A stretch of 64,000 nt of DNA from Bhargavaea cecembensis (GCF_000826125.2 NZ_LN651371.1:126427-190426), one strand, 5' to 3'. Counted from the stretch's first letter, positions 1 to 10,082 are shown. Translations and numbers: made by a program. Notes: generated from the letters alone by a model not told the origin.

Positions 1-646
1 ACGGCGCCGGCAGTCTGACCGTACCGGTGCTCCGGGGGCTGGACCTCGAGATCGGTGACGGGGAATTCGTCGCGATCATGGGGCCGTCCGGTTCCGGCAA
101 GTCGACGCTCATGAACATCATCGGCTTCCTGGACAAGCAGACGGAAGGCGTTTATTCGCTGAACGGCGAGGACGTGAAGGCGGCGAACGAGAACAAGCTG
201 GCCCGCTTGCGCAACGAGCATATCGGCTTCGTGTTCCAGCAGTTCTTCCTGCTCCCCCGCCTGAACGCCCAGAAAAACGTGGAAACGCCGCTCATTTACT
301 CCGGCGCATCGAAAAAAGAGCGCGCCGAACGCGCCCGCAGCCTGCTTGAGAAAGTCGGACTCGGCGACCGGATGGGTCATCTGCCGAGCGAGCTGTCCGG
401 CGGCCAGAAGCAGCGCGTCGCGATCGCCCGCGCGCTCATCAACCATCCGTCCGTCATTTTGGCGGATGAGCCGACCGGTGCGCTCGACTCCAAAACCGGC
501 GCTCAGATCATGGAACTCCTCACCGAACTGAACCGCGAAGGCAAGACGGTCATCATCGTCACGCACGAGGAAGAGATCGCGGCATACGCCGACCGGGTCA
601 TCGTCCTGCGTGACGGGCTCATCGTCGAAGACAGGATGGTGACGGC

Positions 647-650
<4 letters not shown>
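1..650 (+). CDS. MacB-type ABC exporter ATP-binding subunit (5' end cut by window)
   Basis: ATPase that powers a MacB/FtsX-type exporter or mechanotransducer at the membrane. The reading frame is open to the left edge, with in-frame [13 protein letters not shown] before the first possible GTG at 27, so the start lies outside the window. Counting from that GTG, Walker [10 protein letters not shown] is at 19-27, the signature LSGGQKQR at about 123-130, Walker [13 protein letters not shown] just after, and the H-loop VTHEEE near the end. The gene overlaps the downstream permease in an ATGA, so the two are translationally coupled. A periplasmic-adaptor-like (HlyD) partner would be expected upstream but cannot be seen. 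YknY/YvrO-type Bacillus exporters are the closest known class; the substrate is unknown. Confidence 0.93.
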
Positions 651-1864
<1,214 letters not shown>

Positions 1865-1874
1865 ATGCATAGCA

Positions 1875-1912
1875 AAGCCGGAGCCCGCGAACATGCAGGC
1901 TCCGGCTTGTTT
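1875..1912. terminator. bidirectional terminator, MacAB operon / metal ATPase
   Basis: Stem AAAGCCGGAGCC pairs with GGCTCCGGCTT around a short loop, with T-rich sequence on both sides. It lies between two convergent genes and can serve both. Confidence 0.85.
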
Positions 1913-1928
1913 TCATTTGTTGTGACGA

Positions 1929-3869
1929 TCAGGTTTCCAGGCCCTTGAGCATCCTCAGGCCGTTCAGGATGACTGCAAGCGTGCTGCCTTCGTGGATGAC
2001 GACCGCGGCGGTCATGTTCATGTTGCCGGTCATATTTACGATGACGAGGAACACGACGACCGCCAATGCAATCGAGATGTTCTGGATCACGAGCCGGCGC
2101 AGTTTCTTCGCAACCCGGTGGGTGTAGGAGAACTTCGTCAGATCGTTTTTCATGAGGACGGCGTCGGCTACGTCGATCGCAATGTCCGTCCCTTCCCCCA
2201 TCGCCACGCCGACATCCGCCGCCACAAGCGCCGGCGCATCGTTCACTCCGTCCCCGACCATCGCGGTGACCGGATAGGTCTTTTTCAGATCGGCGACGAT
2301 GCTCGCTTTTTCTTCGGGCATCACATTGCCGCGCACTTCATCGATTCCGAGCACCCGGCCGATCGCCTGGCCGGTGCGTTCGGCATCACCCGTAATCATG
2401 ACCGTATGGATATCCTGTTCTTTCAAATAGCGGATCGCTTCCTGCGAAGTTTCTTTCGGCACGTCCTGGATGGCGAGCAACCCAAGCACTTCTTCGTCGT
2501 TGCCGAAATAAACGACTGTTTTCCCTTCCTTTTCGAAAAGCTCGGTCTGCCGGATGAATAGCTCGGGAATCGTTTTGTAGGAGCTCGGCTTGCCGATCTT
2601 ATAAAGCGTGCCGTCCGCTTCCGCGACGAGTCCGGTGCCGATCAGGTTTTCCACTTCCAGGTCAAGCGGAGCCATGTCCGGGTAGTGCTTCAGGATTGCC
2701 TGCGCGAGCGGATGATTGGACTTGCTTTCCATCGAGACGATGATCCGGGCAAACGCATTCTCCTGCTCTGTCGTTACGTGGTCACCGAAATACGTATCGG
2801 TCACGGACGGCTTCCCGGTCGTCAGGGTTCCGGTCTTATCGAATGCCACCGCTTTCAGGTCAGACAGGTTCGACAAATAGGATCCGCCCTTGAACAGCAC
2901 GCCGCGCTTCGCCAGGTTGCTGATCGACGACAGGGTGGCCGGTATATCGGTCGCCGCAAGTGCGCAAGGCGATGTGGCAATAAGGAAGACCATCGTCCGG
3001 TAGAAGCTTCCGTAGGCGCCCCACCCGAACGCATAATAGCCGAGCAGGTAGAAAAACGGAGTGAGCAGCAGGACGACTTTGACGTACACCGGCTCCAGCC
3101 GCTTGATGAACGCGGCGGTCCTCGACACGTTGTTCTGCGTCTGGCTGACGAGCTGGATGATCTTTGAGATCACCGTATCGGCGCTGTCTTTCGTCACTTC
3201 CATCGTCATCGTCCCGGTGCCGTTGATCGTGCTGCCGAACAGGGCATCGCCCGCCCTCTTCTCAACGGGCATGCTTTCTCCCGTGATGGACGCCTGGTCG
3301 ACAGACGAGTTTCCGGATAAGACGATCCCGTCAGTCGGAATCTGGTCGCCGTTCAGGATGGACAGCCGGTCGCCGATATTCAGCGCAGAAACGTCGACAG
3401 TCTCGATCGTCCCGTCCGGATTGATCCGTCTGGCGGTTGTCGGATTCAATTTCAGGAGCGCCGTGATTTCCTTGTTGCTTTTGCTTTCCGCGTAATGCTC
3501 CAGGAAGTGGGCCCCGGCAAAGATCAGGATCAGGAGCGCCGCTTCCCGGTAGTCCCCGATGATGACCGCTCCGATTGCAGCGAGGGTCATCAGGATATGG
3601 ACGTTCGGCGTGAATTTCTTTTTCAGCGCCGTCTGCCTGAACGTGTCGGCGAACCCTTCGATGATGATATGGTAGCCGGACACGACGAGCGCGGTGAGAT
3701 ACAGAATCGCCTGCCAAATGTCGGAACCGACAAACAGCCCGATCAGAAAAGCGGCCAGCCCGGTGAAATACAGGATAACGGCGAGATTCCCGCCGTGCTC
3801 ATGATCATGGTCGTGATCATGATTGTGTCCGCAAGATCTGGCGGCATGATTCGTCGTCAGCTCACTCAT
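1929..3869 (-). CDS. P1B-4-type metal-exporting P-type ATPase (ZosA/PfeT/CoaT-like)
   Basis: Membrane pump for a divalent transition metal, 646 aa. The N-terminus is His-rich (HNHDHDHDHEH, residues 15-25) and has no CxxC metal-binding domain. TGES (actuator) is at 196-199, the metal site in the transport helix is SPC at 300-302 instead of CPC, the phosphorylated Asp is D344 in DKTGTLT, and GDGVNDAP marks the hinge. A HEGST motif at about 626-630 lies in the last helices. SPC plus HEG(G)ST defines the P1B-4 subgroup, known for Co, Fe(II) and Zn export (B. subtilis PfeT/ZosA, cyanobacterial CoaT). It overlaps the arsR stop region by 8 bp and is co-transcribed with it. The metal is uncertain: the sensor points to Zn/Co, whereas PfeT relatives move iron. 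Confidence 0.92.
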   Translation of the reverse strand: MSELTTNHAARSCGHNHDHDHDHEHGGNLAVILYFTGLAAFLIGLFVGSDIWQAILYLTALVVSGYHIIIEGFADTFRQTALKKKFTPNVHILMTLAAIGAVIIGDYREAALLILIFAGAHFLEHYAESKSNKEITALLKLNPTTARRINPDGTIETVDVSALNIGDRLSILNGDQIPTDGIVLSGNSSVDQASITGESMPVEKRAGDALFGSTINGTGTMTMEVTKDSADTVISKIIQLVSQTQNNVSRTAAFIKRLEPVYVKVVLLLTPFFYLLGYYAFGWGAYGSFYRTMVFLIATSPCALAATDIPATLSSISNLAKRGVLFKGGSYLSNLSDLKAVAFDKTGTLTTGKPSVTDTYFGDHVTTEQENAFARIIVSMESKSNHPLAQAILKHYPDMAPLDLEVENLIGTGLVAEADGTLYKIGKPSSYKTIPELFIRQTELFEKEGKTVVYFGNDEEVLGLLAIQDVPKETSQEAIRYLKEQDIHTVMITGDAERTGQAIGRVLGIDEVRGNVMPEEKASIVADLKKTYPVTAMVGDGVNDAPALVAADVGVAMGEGTDIAIDVADAVLMKNDLTKFSYTHRVAKKLRRLVIQNISIALAVVVFLVIVNMTGNMNMTAAVVIHEGSTLAVILNGLRMLKGLET

Positions 3870-4194
3870 AGTTGTAGATCTCCTTTACGTGTTCGATCGC
3901 CATATGGAAAATCTGATGGACATGGTCATCATCCAGCCGGTAAATCATTTCCCGGCCCTGTTTCTGATTCCGGACCAGCCGCGCCAGCTTCAGCTCCCTG
4001 AGCTGATGCGATACCGCGCTCTGGGACACCTCCAGCCGGTTGCTGATCTCCGTCACCGTCAGCGACTGCTGCTTCAGCAAATAAAGAATCTTGATGCGCG
4101 TCGGATTCGACAGCGCCTGGAACAGATTCGCCATGTCCTGTTCCACTTCCGCACTCAGCATTTCCGTTTCTTGGATTTCCTTTCGGCCCATCAT
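3862..4194 (-). CDS. ArsR/SmtB-family metal sensor repressor
   Basis: Winged-helix repressor, about 110 aa, with recognition helix VSQSAVSHQLRELKLARLV. The alpha-3 Cys motif (ELCVCD) is absent. Instead the last helix carries DDHVHQIFHMAIEHVKE, which matches the alpha-5 Zn/Co site of CzrA/SmtB: Asp, His two on, His 11 further and Glu in place of the last His. It should release DNA on metal binding and derepress itself and the downstream pump. The start at 4194 (MMGRKE) is preferred because it follows GGGGGACGGGG; the upstream in-frame ATG at 4218 has no ribosome binding site. Confidence 0.9.
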   Translation of the reverse strand: MMGRKEIQETEMLSAEVEQDMANLFQALSNPTRIKILYLLKQQSLTVTEISNRLEVSQSAVSHQLRELKLARLVRNQKQGREMIYRLDDDHVHQIFHMAIEHVKEIYNYE

Positions 4195-4222
4195 CCCCGT
4201 CCCCCTGTTCTTATTCATTAAT

Positions 4223-4242
4223 ATATGATGAATTGTTCATAT
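4223..4242 (-). promoter_or_regulatory. probable ArsR operator upstream of arsR-metal ATPase
   Basis: Inverted repeat ATATGAacaattcaTCATAT sits 28-48 bp before the chosen arsR start. A TACAAT -10-like hexamer lies just upstream of it on the minus strand. This is the form and position of CzrA/SmtB-type operators. Not tested. Confidence 0.55.
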
Positions 4243-4326
4243 GTTGATGGGTTTATTGTACGCTATCGGGAACGGGAAGTCTATTAGGGGATGTGTGGGG
4301 TTTTAAGAGGTGGAGTCCGGGCGCGG

Positions 4327-4360
4327 AAAAGCCGGGCAGCGCATGCGGGCTGCCCGGCTG
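4327..4360 (-). terminator. minus-strand terminator
   Basis: Stem AGCCGGGCA/TGCCCGGCT followed on the minus strand by TTTTCC. It implies a transcript arriving from the small ORFs at 4406-4986. Confidence 0.7.
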
Positions 4361-4405
4361 GTCTCAAATATTCCTCCTAGAATTATTACGATAGCTTCTC
4401 TTCGT

Positions 4406-4570
4406 TTATTTAGAAGTCTTGCTTCGCAGATACCTTAGACCTTCCTTTTGGTCATATATCCGTCCCACTTCATAATTTTCACAACTTTTTTGAACTTGGC
4501 GAATCAGTTCCTGATCTTCGAAAACATGATCACTCTCCATTTGGCTCACGGCTTTCCTATTCCGTTTCAT
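4406..4570 (-). CDS. possible small ORF or gene remnant (54 codons)
   Basis: An ATG-initiated frame (MKRNRKAVSQMESDHVFED...) ends 45 bp before a minus-strand terminator. There is no clear ribosome binding site. It lies in AT-rich DNA just downstream of the membrane-anchored small gene at 4675-4986 and could be its decayed partner. I recognise no family. The terminator behind it is the only real support. Confidence 0.25.
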   Translation of the reverse strand: MKRNRKAVSQMESDHVFEDQELIRQVQKSCENYEVGRIYDQKEGLRYLRSKTSK

Positions 4571-4674
4571 CTTTAAGAAACACCACCCAGTTTTTTGACT
4601 TCAGGCGGCTTGCCCGTTTAGGTCGGAATTTCTCGCAATCAGGGACTACTCGTAGGACAGATTCCTCGTTACTT

Positions 4675-4986
4675 TCAGAATTGACCCTCGAAGTTTTCTG
4701 GAACAATTTCTTTGAGGTTATATTGTCCAGGCTTCTTTTCTTCATAGCGGATCAAATAGTTGTTTCCTACCTCAAGCAGAGCCCATACGCTGAAGGTTTC
4801 GATGTAGACTCGCTTGCTGTCCTCCAGGATTATCCACTGCTCCTTTTGATTGTTCTCTTTGCTGATCACCTTGGCTTGCTCGGTTGTTGATTCTAGATGA
4901 TTGTTTTGACTAAAAACATAAATGGGAACCAAAGAAACGAGAAGAAGAATAAAAAGAGAAATAACCAGTGCCTTATGTTTCTTCAA
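4675..4986 (-). CDS. small membrane-anchored protein of unknown function
   Basis: A 103-aa protein starting at TTG 4986, placed by the strong GGAGAGGAGG site 7 nt before it; the longer in-frame version has no such site. Residues about 5-26 (ALVISLFILLLVSLVPIYVF) form one membrane helix or uncleaved signal anchor. The rest is a charged outside domain (about 27-103) containing EQWIILEDSKRVYIET and YLIRYEEKKPGQYNLKEI. I do not recognise a family. Codon use and GC are clearly lower than in the neighbours, suggesting acquisition. Confidence 0.6.
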   Translation of the reverse strand: MKKHKALVISLFILLLVSLVPIYVFSQNNHLESTTEQAKVISKENNQKEQWIILEDSKRVYIETFSVWALLEVGNNYLIRYEEKKPGQYNLKEIVPENFEGQF

Positions 4987-5361
4987 ATAGAATCCTCCTC
5001 TCCTCTGTATTGGTAAGTCAGTAATACCATGAGTGTTGTGCCGATGCAGTATTATATCCGCTTCCACTACTAACGCTGATGTTAATATATTTTATTGATA
5101 CGCCAAGCGAACCGGGGAATAATTGTAGTAGGTAGTTTTCTGGAACAGACACCCAAACCACGTATATTATATTCTACCCACACCCCTGTATTTTTTACTT
5201 GTCATAATAATACTCAAATTTTGGTAATATTTTAATGGGCTATTTGTACTGTTTATGTTGACCAGAAAGCGTCCTGCAACCAACGAGCTTTAGGCGTAAT
5301 TTATGCCACATATCCCCTTCCTTGACCCTTTCTATGATCAACATTCCTCATCCCCTTCTCA
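4987..5361. other. AT-rich intergenic stretch
   Basis: No coding frame here has a ribosome binding site or codon use like a gene. It would hold the promoter of the 4675-4986 gene. Local GC is much lower than in the flanks. Confidence 0.5.
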
Positions 5362-5405
5362 ATCTAAAAAAGCCGGCGCATCCTCATTGGACACGCCGGC
5401 TTTCT
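5362..5405 (-). terminator. terminator after GNAT acetyltransferase
   Basis: Stem AAAGCCGGCG/CGCCGGCTTT with a TTTTTT run on the minus strand, directly behind the stop codon at 5409. Confidence 0.85.
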
Positions 5406-5408
5406 CCC

Positions 5409-5957
5409 TTACTTCTCTCTATTCAGCTCTTCCCACTCTTCCCGCAGCATCCCCATCCGGATCGAGTCGTAATATTCTCCGTTCCAGTAGCGGACTTTTC
5501 GGAGGCGGGCTTCCATTTTGAAGCCGAGCTTTTCGCCCGCGCGGATCATGCGTTCGTTGCCGGACCAAGTTGTGTATCCGGTGCGGACGAGCGGCATCGT
5601 ATTAAACAGGTGGTCGTTCCACATCCGGAGGGCGGTCGTGCCGATGCCGCCTCCCCAGTGTTGCGGTTCGTAGATGACGATGCCCATCTCGAGCCAGCGG
5701 GATGGCTCGTGTTCCCAGTACCAGCTGACCATGCCGATGACGTCGCCGCCGCGTTCGATCACCCAGAAGTCGTCCTGGCCGACGAGATTGGCCCGTTTCT
5801 CTTGGAATGCTTCCCATGTCATCGTGGAGTGAGGATAATACGGGGCGTCCCAGCGCTTCCATTCGGGGTCTTTGTCCCGGAAGCTGAGTTCCCAGAGCCG
5901 CCGGAGGTCTTCTTCGTGGACCGGTCGGATGGTCGTGCCGTTTTCGGTGTAGCTCAA
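5409..5957 (-). CDS. GNAT-family N-acetyltransferase
   Basis: RimJ/RimL-type acetyltransferase using acetyl-CoA, 182 aa. It opens with TTIRPVHEEDLRRLW and has the acetyl-CoA loop region QHWGGGIGTTALRMW and the late motif GNERMIRAGEKLGFKMEARLRK typical of the family. The start is TTG at 5957, which follows AAAGGAAATAGGCAG. An ATG at 6074 is in frame, but it would add a lysine-leucine repeat read out of the intergenic 21-bp array and is rejected. Substrate unknown. There is little room for a promoter except inside or beyond the array, or read-through from the S9 peptidase gene. Confidence 0.88.
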   Translation of the reverse strand: MSYTENGTTIRPVHEEDLRRLWELSFRDKDPEWKRWDAPYYPHSTMTWEAFQEKRANLVGQDDFWVIERGGDVIGMVSWYWEHEPSRWLEMGIVIYEPQHWGGGIGTTALRMWNDHLFNTMPLVRTGYTTWSGNERMIRAGEKLGFKMEARLRKVRYWNGEYYDSIRMGMLREEWEELNREK

Positions 5958-5996
5958 CTGCCTATTTCCTTTCTGCCAAGCGCCGTCGTCCGGCGC

Positions 5997-6156
5997 TTTC
6001 TTTAGTTTCGCGGCCTTCAGCTTTAGTTTCGCGGCCTTCAGCTTTAGTTTCGACGCCTTCAGCTTTAGTTTCACGGACTCCAGCTTTAGATTCGACTCCG
6101 TCAGCTTTAGTTTCGGAGCCTCCAGCTTTAGTTTCGACTCCGCCAGCTTTAGTTTC
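5997..6156 (-). repeat. 21-bp tandem array C (7 full units plus a partial)
   Basis: On the minus strand the core is GAAACTAAAGCTGr. Plus-strand core copies begin at 6018, 6039, 6060, 6081, 6102, 6123 and 6144, each exactly 21 bp apart, with a partial copy near 5997. The remaining bases of each unit vary and are GC-rich (often GGCCGC). The array begins about 25 bp after the S9 peptidase stop. The same core recurs at 43912. Confidence 0.93.
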
Positions 6157-6181
6157 GCGGCCGCTCCCGCCCTTTACCTTC

Positions 6182-8164
6182 TCACAAATACTTTTCGAAC
6201 CAGCCTGTGATTTCTCCGAGCCGCTCGATGCGGAGGTTCGGCAGGCCGGCGCGGGACAGGTTGTGGTCGGCGTTCGGGAAGCGGACGAATTCGGTTTCTT
6301 TGCCCATGTGCTTGAGCGTGATGAAGAGTTGCTCGGCCTGCTCGATCGGGCAGCGGAAGTCGTTTTCGCTGTGCAGGATGAGGAGCGGGGTCTTGACGTC
6401 CGCCGCGTATTTCAGCGGGGAGATGTCCCATAGGGCTTCGACGTCGTCCATGACGGCGCGGTGTTGCCATTCGCTGAAGTAGTAGCCGATGTCGGACACG
6501 CCGAAGAAGCTGATCCAGTTCGAGATCGAGCGCTGGGTGACGGCGGATTTGAACCGATCGGTGTGGCCGACGATCCAGTTCGTCATGAATCCGCCGTAGC
6601 TGCCGCCCGTGACGCCGAGACGGTCCGGATCGATCCAGTCGCAGTGCTCCAGCGCATAGTCGACGCCGGCCATGATGTCTTCGTAGTCCCCGTTGCCGTA
6701 GTCACCGCGGACCGCATCGACGAATTCCTGGGAGTAGCCGTGGCTGCCGCGCGGGTTGACGTACAGGACGCCGTATCCTTTCGCCGCGAGCAGCTGCATT
6801 TCGTGGAAGAACGAATTGGCGTACATCGTGTGCGGGCCGCCGTGGATTTCGGTGATGAGCGGGTATTTCTGCCCTTCCTCGAATCCGGCCGGCTTCATGA
6901 TCCAGCCGTGCACGTCCCAGTCTTTCGGCCCCTTGTATACGATCGGCTCCGGTTTGACGAGTTCGTGTTCGCCGAGGAATTCCCCGTTGAATGAAGTGAG
7001 CGCATTGCGGCTGCCCGAGGAGATGTCCTGGACGGCAAGCTCGCCCGGATTTACCGGGTCGCTCACTGCAATGATCGCCGTTTTGCCGTCACGGGAGATA
7101 TCATAGCCGTAGACATGCTCGTCTTCCGGTGTGGCCGGGTACAGTTCGCCTTCGAGCGTCGCGTAGTACAGGCGCACGTCGCCCATCGTCGACACCTGGA
7201 AATAAAGCGAGTCGTTGCCCGCCCAGACGACGGCCGGCGCGTCGGCTCCCTGCTGGAAGTCGGCGACCGCCATGTCGCCGACCGGCGCGTCGAGTGACTC
7301 GGTGAGGACAGTGCGGGTGCCGGATTCAACATCGTACACATGCACATCGGCATGCGTCGCGTTTTCAAGCCGGCGGTCGGCGCCGATGAAAGCGATTTTC
7401 TTTCCGTCCGGAGAGAATGCCGCCCCGCCGTAGTAGCCTTCTTCGTCGATGATGACGGTTTCTTCCTTCGTTTCGGCGTCCGCAACATACAGCGTACCGC
7501 GGAATTCGAAGTCCTGGTTTTCCGCGCGGTTCACACTGAAGACGATCTGCTTGCCGTCCGGCGAAATAGCATTCAGCGCGTGCTGGTGGTCGCCTTTCGT
7601 GAACTGCGTCACTTCGCCGCTCTCCAAGTCCACCGAACCGATCTGGCGGAACTGGTCTTGAGGCAGCAGACCGAGGCCGTCCGCCTTGTATTTCATTTTC
7701 GTGACGCGGACCGGTTCCGGCTTCTTGTCATCCTTCTTCTCTTCTTCCTTGTCCGTGAACGTCTTGTCCTGCTTGACGGCGCCGTTCACCCAGATCTTCT
7801 TGCCGCACGGCGACCAGACGAATGAGGAAACACCGTTCGCAAATTCGGTCACCTGCTCGGCTTCCCCGCCTGCCGTCTGCAGACGGTACAGCTGGTTTTT
7901 GCCGTCGCGGTCGGAGAGGAACGCAATCTGTTTGCCGTCCTCGGACCAGGCCGGCTGGCTCGTCCTGCCCTTGCCGTGCGTCCACTGCGTCACTTTGCCG
8001 CTCTTCAGGTCGGCGTGGAACAGGTTCGAGACATACTTGTTCTCTTCCTTGTCCATATGTGTCCGGATGAACACCGCCTCATTGCCGTCCGGCGAAAGAT
8101 TCGGATTCGTCACCGAATACAAGTCGAACAGCGACTCCGCGGTGATTTTATTTTTCGTCATCAT
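6182..8164 (-). CDS. yuxL: S9 family acylaminoacyl/prolyl oligopeptidase (YuxL-like)
   Basis: Cytoplasmic serine peptidase that removes residues from short or blocked peptides, 660 aa (YuxL is about 657). The N-terminal half (about 1-390) is a beta-propeller built from TolB/PD40-type repeats such as LSPDGNEAVF, WSEDGKQIAF, ISPDGKQIVF and FSPDGKKIAF. The C-terminal alpha/beta hydrolase holds the triad: Ser522 in GGSYGG, Asp602 in HSENDF and His634 in NADHN. GGGGGAG precedes the ATG. No signal peptide. It is a single gene, followed by array C instead of an obvious T-tailed terminator. Confidence 0.93.
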   Translation of the reverse strand: MMTKNKITAESLFDLYSVTNPNLSPDGNEAVFIRTHMDKEENKYVSNLFHADLKSGKVTQWTHGKGRTSQPAWSEDGKQIAFLSDRDGKNQLYRLQTAGGEAEQVTEFANGVSSFVWSPCGKKIWVNGAVKQDKTFTDKEEEKKDDKKPEPVRVTKMKYKADGLGLLPQDQFRQIGSVDLESGEVTQFTKGDHQHALNAISPDGKQIVFSVNRAENQDFEFRGTLYVADAETKEETVIIDEEGYYGGAAFSPDGKKIAFIGADRRLENATHADVHVYDVESGTRTVLTESLDAPVGDMAVADFQQGADAPAVVWAGNDSLYFQVSTMGDVRLYYATLEGELYPATPEDEHVYGYDISRDGKTAIIAVSDPVNPGELAVQDISSGSRNALTSFNGEFLGEHELVKPEPIVYKGPKDWDVHGWIMKPAGFEEGQKYPLITEIHGGPHTMYANSFFHEMQLLAAKGYGVLYVNPRGSHGYSQEFVDAVRGDYGNGDYEDIMAGVDYALEHCDWIDPDRLGVTGGSYGGFMTNWIVGHTDRFKSAVTQRSISNWISFFGVSDIGYYFSEWQHRAVMDDVEALWDISPLKYAADVKTPLLILHSENDFRCPIEQAEQLFITLKHMGKETEFVRFPNADHNLSRAGLPNLRIERLGEITGWFEKYL

Positions 8165-8241
8165 AAACTCCCCCTTTTGAAAAACCTATCAATAGTCTAA
8201 ACTATTTCGAGTTGCGGAACAACTTAAAATAAGGGCGAAAT

Positions 8242-8278
8242 CAAAGAAGACCGGGGAGCCCCGCTCCACCGGTCTTCC
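8242..8278 (-). terminator. terminator after acyl-CoA ligase gene
   Basis: Stem GAAGACCGG/CCGGTCTTC with a T-rich tail on the minus strand, directly after the stop codon at 8289. Confidence 0.8.
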
Positions 8279-8288
8279 ATCTCTCCAT

Positions 8289-9848
8289 TCATCGGCTGTT
8301 CGTCGCCATGTCTTTCAGCGAGCGGCGAAGGATCTTGCCGGTCGTGTTTTTCGGCAGCTCCTCAAGGAACTCGATTTCAGCCGGGATTTTGTACTTCGCG
8401 AGTTTCGCGGCACAGAATCCTTTCAGCTCATCGACGGTCGTCGGGTCGCCCTCTTTTTTCACGACGTAGGCGCGGATCGCTTCTCCGTAGTTCGGATCCG
8501 GGATGCCGACGACGGCCGCTTCGACGACGGCCGGGTGTTCGTACAGCACTTCTTCGACTTCGCGCGGGTAGACGTTGTAGCCGCCGACAATGACAAGGTC
8601 TTTCTTCCGGTCGACGATGTAGAAGTAGCCGTCCTCATCCTGGCGAGCGAGGTCTCCGGTGTAGAGCCAGCCGTTCCGGAGGGCCACCGCCGTCTCTTCA
8701 GGCAGCTTGTAGTAGCCTTTCATGACATTCGGTCCCTGGACGATGAGTTCGCCGACTTCCCCGACCGGCACATCCTCACCGAATTCATCGACGACCCGGT
8801 TCACGACGTTGACGATGTTCGTGCCGATCGAACCCGGCACCCGGTCGCGGTCAAGCGGGTTGAAGCATGTGACCGGGGACGCTTCGCTCAGTCCGTAGCC
8901 TTCGGACACGCGGACGTCGAACTTCTCCTCGAAGTTATGGAGCAGCGCGACCGGGAGCGACGAGCCGCCGGATATGGCGAGCCGGACGGAATCGAAGTCT
9001 TCCTTTTTGCCTTCCGGATACTGGTACATGAAGTTGTACATCGTCGGCACGCCGGCGAAGATTGTCGCCTTTTTCTCGCGGATGAGCCGGAACACGTCCG
9101 ACGGGCTGAACTTTGGAGCGATCAGCACTTCGGCTCCGCGCAAAAGCGGTGCGTTCACGACGACGGTCAGGGCGAACACGTGGAACACCGGCAATGTCGC
9201 GACGACCCGGTCATCGGGGCTGAAGCCGAGGTAGTCGGCGACGTCCCGCGCATTGGAATACAGATTCCTGTGCGTGAGCATCGCGCCTTTCGGATGCCCG
9301 GTTGTCCCGGACGTGTACAGGATGATCGCCGTTTCGTCCGGATCCGCTTCCTTCACCTCCGTGTAACCCGGCGCCCCCGCAACAACCTGTGTAAACGGTT
9401 TCACTTTGCCGCGCACGGATTCCGGCAGTTCGGCGATTTTTTGCGGCGTGTCCGGCTGCAGTTCGCAGACGATGTACGACTCAACGGCCGGGAATGCGCC
9501 CGCCGCCTTTTCGATCATCGGAAGCAGCGCATCGAGCGCGATGACCGTCTTGGCGTCGCTGTTGTTCACGATGAACGCGATCTCCTCCGGCGAGTAGATC
9601 GGATTGACCGGAACAGCGGTCGCCCCGAGGCGCATCGTCGCATAAAGCGAGATCAGGAAATGCGGCGTGTTGCCGAGCAGGAACGCCACCTTGTCCCCTT
9701 CCCCGATGCCAAGCTGCGAGAGGCCTGCGGCGAACCGTCCGACGGTTTGGTCAAACTCCGCATAGGTCGTGTCCTTGCCCATGAAATGATAGGCGATCTT
9801 GCCCGGTTCCTCCTGAGACGTCTGGTGGACGCGCGTCACGAGATTCAT
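8289..9848 (-). CDS. lcfB: long-chain fatty-acid-CoA ligase (LcfB/YhfL-like)
   Basis: Activates fatty acids to acyl-CoA through an acyl-AMP intermediate; 519 aa. The AMP-binding signature ILYTSGTTGHPKGAML is complete. GYGLSEASP, YTGDLARQDEDGYFYIVDR and the C-terminal Lys motif KNTTGKILRR follow in the usual order. In B. subtilis the homologue yhfL lies in the same chromosomal neighbourhood. A FadR-type operator lies 20 bp before the start, so it should be derepressed by long-chain acyl-CoA. Single gene with its own promoter and terminator. Chain-length preference cannot be read from sequence. Confidence 0.92.
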   Translation of the reverse strand: MNLVTRVHQTSQEEPGKIAYHFMGKDTTYAEFDQTVGRFAAGLSQLGIGEGDKVAFLLGNTPHFLISLYATMRLGATAVPVNPIYSPEEIAFIVNNSDAKTVIALDALLPMIEKAAGAFPAVESYIVCELQPDTPQKIAELPESVRGKVKPFTQVVAGAPGYTEVKEADPDETAIILYTSGTTGHPKGAMLTHRNLYSNARDVADYLGFSPDDRVVATLPVFHVFALTVVVNAPLLRGAEVLIAPKFSPSDVFRLIREKKATIFAGVPTMYNFMYQYPEGKKEDFDSVRLAISGGSSLPVALLHNFEEKFDVRVSEGYGLSEASPVTCFNPLDRDRVPGSIGTNIVNVVNRVVDEFGEDVPVGEVGELIVQGPNVMKGYYKLPEETAVALRNGWLYTGDLARQDEDGYFYIVDRKKDLVIVGGYNVYPREVEEVLYEHPAVVEAAVVGIPDPNYGEAIRAYVVKKEGDPTTVDELKGFCAAKLAKYKIPAEIEFLEELPKNTTGKILRRSLKDMATNSR

Positions 9849-9867
9849 ATGATCATCCCCCTTTTGT

Positions 9868-9885
9868 TGAATGAATAGTCATTCA
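9868..9885 (-). promoter_or_regulatory. FadR-type operator upstream of lcfB
   Basis: Palindrome TGAATGAATAGTCATTCA, essentially the known FadR (TetR family) box of Bacillus fatty-acid degradation genes. It lies between the -10 box and the ribosome binding site. The repressor gene itself is not in the window. Confidence 0.8.
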
Positions 9886-9903
9886 TTTTAATCCCCAAGT
9901 CTC

Positions 9904-9932
9904 ATTATATAAGAATAATTTCGACAATACAA
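9904..9932 (-). promoter_or_regulatory. sigma-A-like promoter of lcfB
   Basis: On the minus strand: TTGTAT, 17-bp spacer, TATAAT. The -35 is weak and the -10 perfect. The FadR box begins about 18 bp downstream of the -10. Confidence 0.6.
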
Positions 9933-9984
9933 CCCGCCGAACGACAAATGGCTCCTTCATTTTCAGGCCGGACAGGCACATTCA

Positions 9985-10047
9985 AAAGAAGCGTTATCTT
10001 TATCGGAGGAAACGTTGTCTTTATCTGCAAAAGCGTTATCTTTTTAA
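9985..10047 (-). repeat. 21-bp tandem array A (3 units)
   Basis: Plus-strand CGTT of each unit begins at 9992, 10013 and 10034, exactly 21 bp apart. The minus-strand core is GATAAAGAyAACGyTT. It closely resembles the core of array B and lies just past the bceB terminator. Confidence 0.85.
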
Positions 10048-10082
10048 CCGTTCCCCGGCAGGAACCCGCCCTTCCGAGGCCA

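Noticed and set aside
4557..4745. 62-aa minus-strand ORF
   Set aside because: Overlaps the better-supported small gene at 4675-4986, has no ribosome site and a basic, low-complexity product.
5409..6074. GNAT gene with a Lys/Leu-repeat N-terminus
   Set aside because: The extra residues are array C read in frame (21 bp is seven codons). A TTG at 5957 with a good ribosome site gives a normal GNAT start.
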